Below, in pieces: positions 5,974 through 7,554 of a stretch of 7,554 nt of DNA. Position 1 is the stretch's first letter. The number at the start of each line of letters is the position of its first letter. Source of the stretch: Ruminococcaceae bacterium UBA6857 (GTDB lineage: Bacteria; Bacillota; Clostridia; Oscillospirales; Acutalibacteraceae); the NCBI GenBank assembly GCA_002451715.1, contig DKDD01000184.1, positions 380-7,933 of the forward strand, in the 5' to 3' direction. The translations under genes and the position numbers were made by a program. The notes below the pieces were generated by a model. That model was not told where the DNA came from, ran no database searches, and saw only the letters and a program-made list of their open reading frames with translations.

Positions 5974-7554
5974 TCAGCTTCTGAGGTTGATGCCCATTTT
6001 TGCAAGTGCGTCGATAGCCTTTTTCATTGCCGAATCGGATTCCTCATCGGTAAGAGTGTGGTCTGCGGCTCTCATCTTGATGCTGAACGCAACGCTCTTC
6101 ATCTTGTCGGGAATCTGTGAGCCGACATAAACGTCAAAGAGGGTGATGTCTTCAAGAATCTTGCCTACTGCGCCGGAAATTGCTTTTTCAAGTGTCATAA
6201 CCGGAACGTCAATATCGCAGACGAAAGCAAGGTCGCGGCTTGAAGCCGGGAAACGCGGAAGCGGTTTATAGACGCGCTTGAGGTTGCCGTACTTGATAAG
6301 CGAAGCAAAGTCAACCTGTCCGATATATGCCTTTGCGCCGATTCCGTAGTTCGCAAGAACAGCCGGGTGAATTTCGCCGAGGTAACCTATCTGAACGTCG
6401 CCGACTTTGAGTGCGGCGGTTCTGCCCGGGTGGAAGGTCGGATCATCGGTAACGGGAACAACATCATAATTCGAAACGCCGGTAACATAAAGAAGTTCTT
6501 CAATAACCGCTTTGAGCGAGAAGAAGTCAACTCCGTCGCCGTACATTCCGAGGGTAACCTTAACGTTTTCATCGGGAAGCTTTTCGGTTCCGTTATATAT
6601 ATATTCGTTTGAAATTTCAAACAGCGAAGCCGCAGCGTTTCTGTTGTTATAGTTTCTTGAAAGAACGTCAAGCATTGAGGGAATAACGGTGGTTCTCATA
6701 ACGCTTGTGTCCTCACCAAGCGGGTTGGAAATAACAACGCCGCTTCTTCTCGGGTCGTCTTTCGGAAGTCTTATCTTGTCGTAATGCTTCGGGCTGATGA
6801 ACGAGAAAGTTGCAATTTCGGAAAGTCCGCAGCCGAGAAGGGTTTGCGAAACAAGACGTTCCATCTTCTGTTCGGCTGTGAGTTTTGCGTTTGCAACGCC
6901 GCCGAGCTTTCTGTTCGGAATGTTCTGATAGCCGTAAAAACGTGCAATTTCTTCCGAAATATCGGCCTGATGCTCAATGTCGTTTCTGAATGACGGAGCG
7001 GTGATTATGCCGTTTTCAACCTTGAAATCAATTGCTTCAAGGATTCTCTTCTGCTCTTCTGCCGAAACGTTGATTCCGATGAAGTCGTTGACCCACTGCG
7101 GATCGAACGGGAGAGTTCTGTCCTTTTTGACAGATTTGTCGCAGTCGATAATTCCGCTTACAACGTCTCCTGCGTCAAGTTCTTCAACAAGTTCAAGCGC
7201 ACGAAGAAGTGCGGGCATACAATTTTCCGGGTCAAGTTCCTTTTCGTATCGTCCGCTTGCTTCGGTTCTCATGCCGAGCTTCTTTGCGGTGATTCTTGTT
7301 GTCGGACCGTTGAAGCACGCACTTTCAAAAACGATTGTGTTTGTGTCGTCCATAATTCCGCTGTATTCGCCGCCCATAACGCCGGCAACGGCTACGGGTT
7401 TATTTTTGTCGGCAATTACAAGCATTTCCTCGGTGAGGTCACGCTCAACGCCGTCAAGAGTTGTAATCTTTTCGCCGTTCTTTGCGGTTCTGACAATTAC
7501 GCTGTTGCCTTCAAGGAAGCGAAGGTCAAAAGCGTGCATCGGCTGACCGTATTC
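5974..7554 (-). CDS. pheT: Phenylalanine-tRNA ligase beta subunit (5' truncated by window)
   Basis: Beta subunit of the cytosolic alpha2-beta2 enzyme that charges tRNA-Phe. The frame is open to the right edge and begins EYGQPMHAFD, a conserved internal PheT sequence, so 526 residues of a protein usually near 800 are visible; the N-terminal tRNA-binding (EMAP/OB) and B1 regions lie outside. Visible domains: B3/4 editing domain (about residues 1-125, with VAGVMGG and RTEASGRYEKELDP), B5 domain (about 145-212, with SFRNDIEHQADISEEIAR), the catalytic-like core (about 225-425, with ISNPLGEDTSVMRTTVIPSML and FHPGRTA) and the C-terminal FDX-ACB anticodon-binding domain (about 430-526, with PRFPASSRDLAF). 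The C-terminus is complete. pheS is expected upstream, off the window. A terminator follows the stop. Confidence 0.97.
   Translation of the reverse strand, partial: EYGQPMHAFDLRFLEGNSVIVRTAKNGEKITTLDGVERDLTEEMLVIADKNKPVAVAGVMGGEYSGIMDDTNTIVFESACFNGPTTRITAKKLGMRTEASGRYEKELDPENCMPALLRALELVEELDAGDVVSGIIDCDKSVKKDRTLPFDPQWVNDFIGINVSAEEQKRILEAIDFKVENGIITAPSFRNDIEHQADISEEIARFYGYQNIPNRKLGGVANAKLTAEQKMERLVSQTLLGCGLSEIATFSFISPKHYDKIRLPKDDPRRSGVVISNPLGEDTSVMRTTVIPSMLDVLSRNYNNRNAAASLFEISNEYIYNGTEKLPDENVKVTLGMYGDGVDFFSLKAVIEELLYVTGVSNYDVVPVTDDPTFHPGRTAALKVGDVQIGYLGEIHPAVLANYGIGAKAYIGQVDFASLIKYGNLKRVYKPLPRFPASSRDLAFVCDIDVPVMTLEKAISGAVGKILEDITLFDVYVGSQIPDKMKSVAFSIKMRAADHTLTDEESDSAMKKAIDALAKMGINLRS

Noticed and set aside
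6977..7546. 189-codon open frame on the plus strand
   Set aside because: It is antisense to pheT, which is unambiguous; the Ser/Ile/Val-rich composition is that of a shadow frame.
1..7554. A novel defence, mobile or biosynthetic system
   Set aside because: All sizeable genes belong to housekeeping families or have recognisable folds; there are no repeats arrays, integrase, transposase, toxin-antitoxin pair or base-composition shift.

Overview
The window looks like a chromosomal core-genome segment from a low-to-moderate GC Gram-positive bacterium, most likely a member of the Clostridia (Oscillospiraceae/Ruminococcaceae-like). This is an inference. It rests on strong AAGGAG-type ribosome binding sites, sigma-A-type promoters, the style of the encoded proteins (CadA/ZntA-type ATPase, SEDS protein with an SAGGSS motif) and intrinsic terminators at gene ends. 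All genes share similar base and codon character, and nothing points to a mobile element, phage, CRISPR array or RNA gene.

Layout. (1) 1-1646, plus: 3' part of a Zn/Cd/Pb-type P1B ATPase, cut by the left edge. (2) 1664-1697: hairpin terminator between convergent genes. (3) 3313 down to 1708, minus: three-gene operon tsaE-tsaB-rpiB, the first two overlapping by 20 bp. (4) 3314-3461: short divergent promoter region with one promoter in each direction. (5) 3462-5609, plus: a SEDS (FtsW/RodA/SpoVE) glycan polymerase, then an exported endonuclease/exonuclease/phosphatase (EEP) family protein, probably co-transcribed. (6) 5619-5640: second terminator between convergent genes. (7) 5905-5651, minus: small double-CxxC zinc-ribbon protein. 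(8) 5923-5960: terminator hairpin after pheT. (9) 7554-5974, minus: phenylalanyl-tRNA synthetase beta subunit, cut by the right edge.

The genes cover unrelated housekeeping jobs: metal efflux, the t6A tRNA modification, pentose phosphate isomerisation, cell-wall synthesis and tRNA charging. TsaE and TsaB belong to the same t6A biosynthesis complex. The SEDS protein and the exported EEP protein may both act at the cell surface, but a shared function is only suggested by adjacency. I found no convincing novel multi-gene system. The points most worth a second look are the small zinc-ribbon gene, whose ribosome binding site sits directly behind the pheT terminator, and the uncharacterised exported EEP enzyme coupled to a cell-wall polymerase gene.
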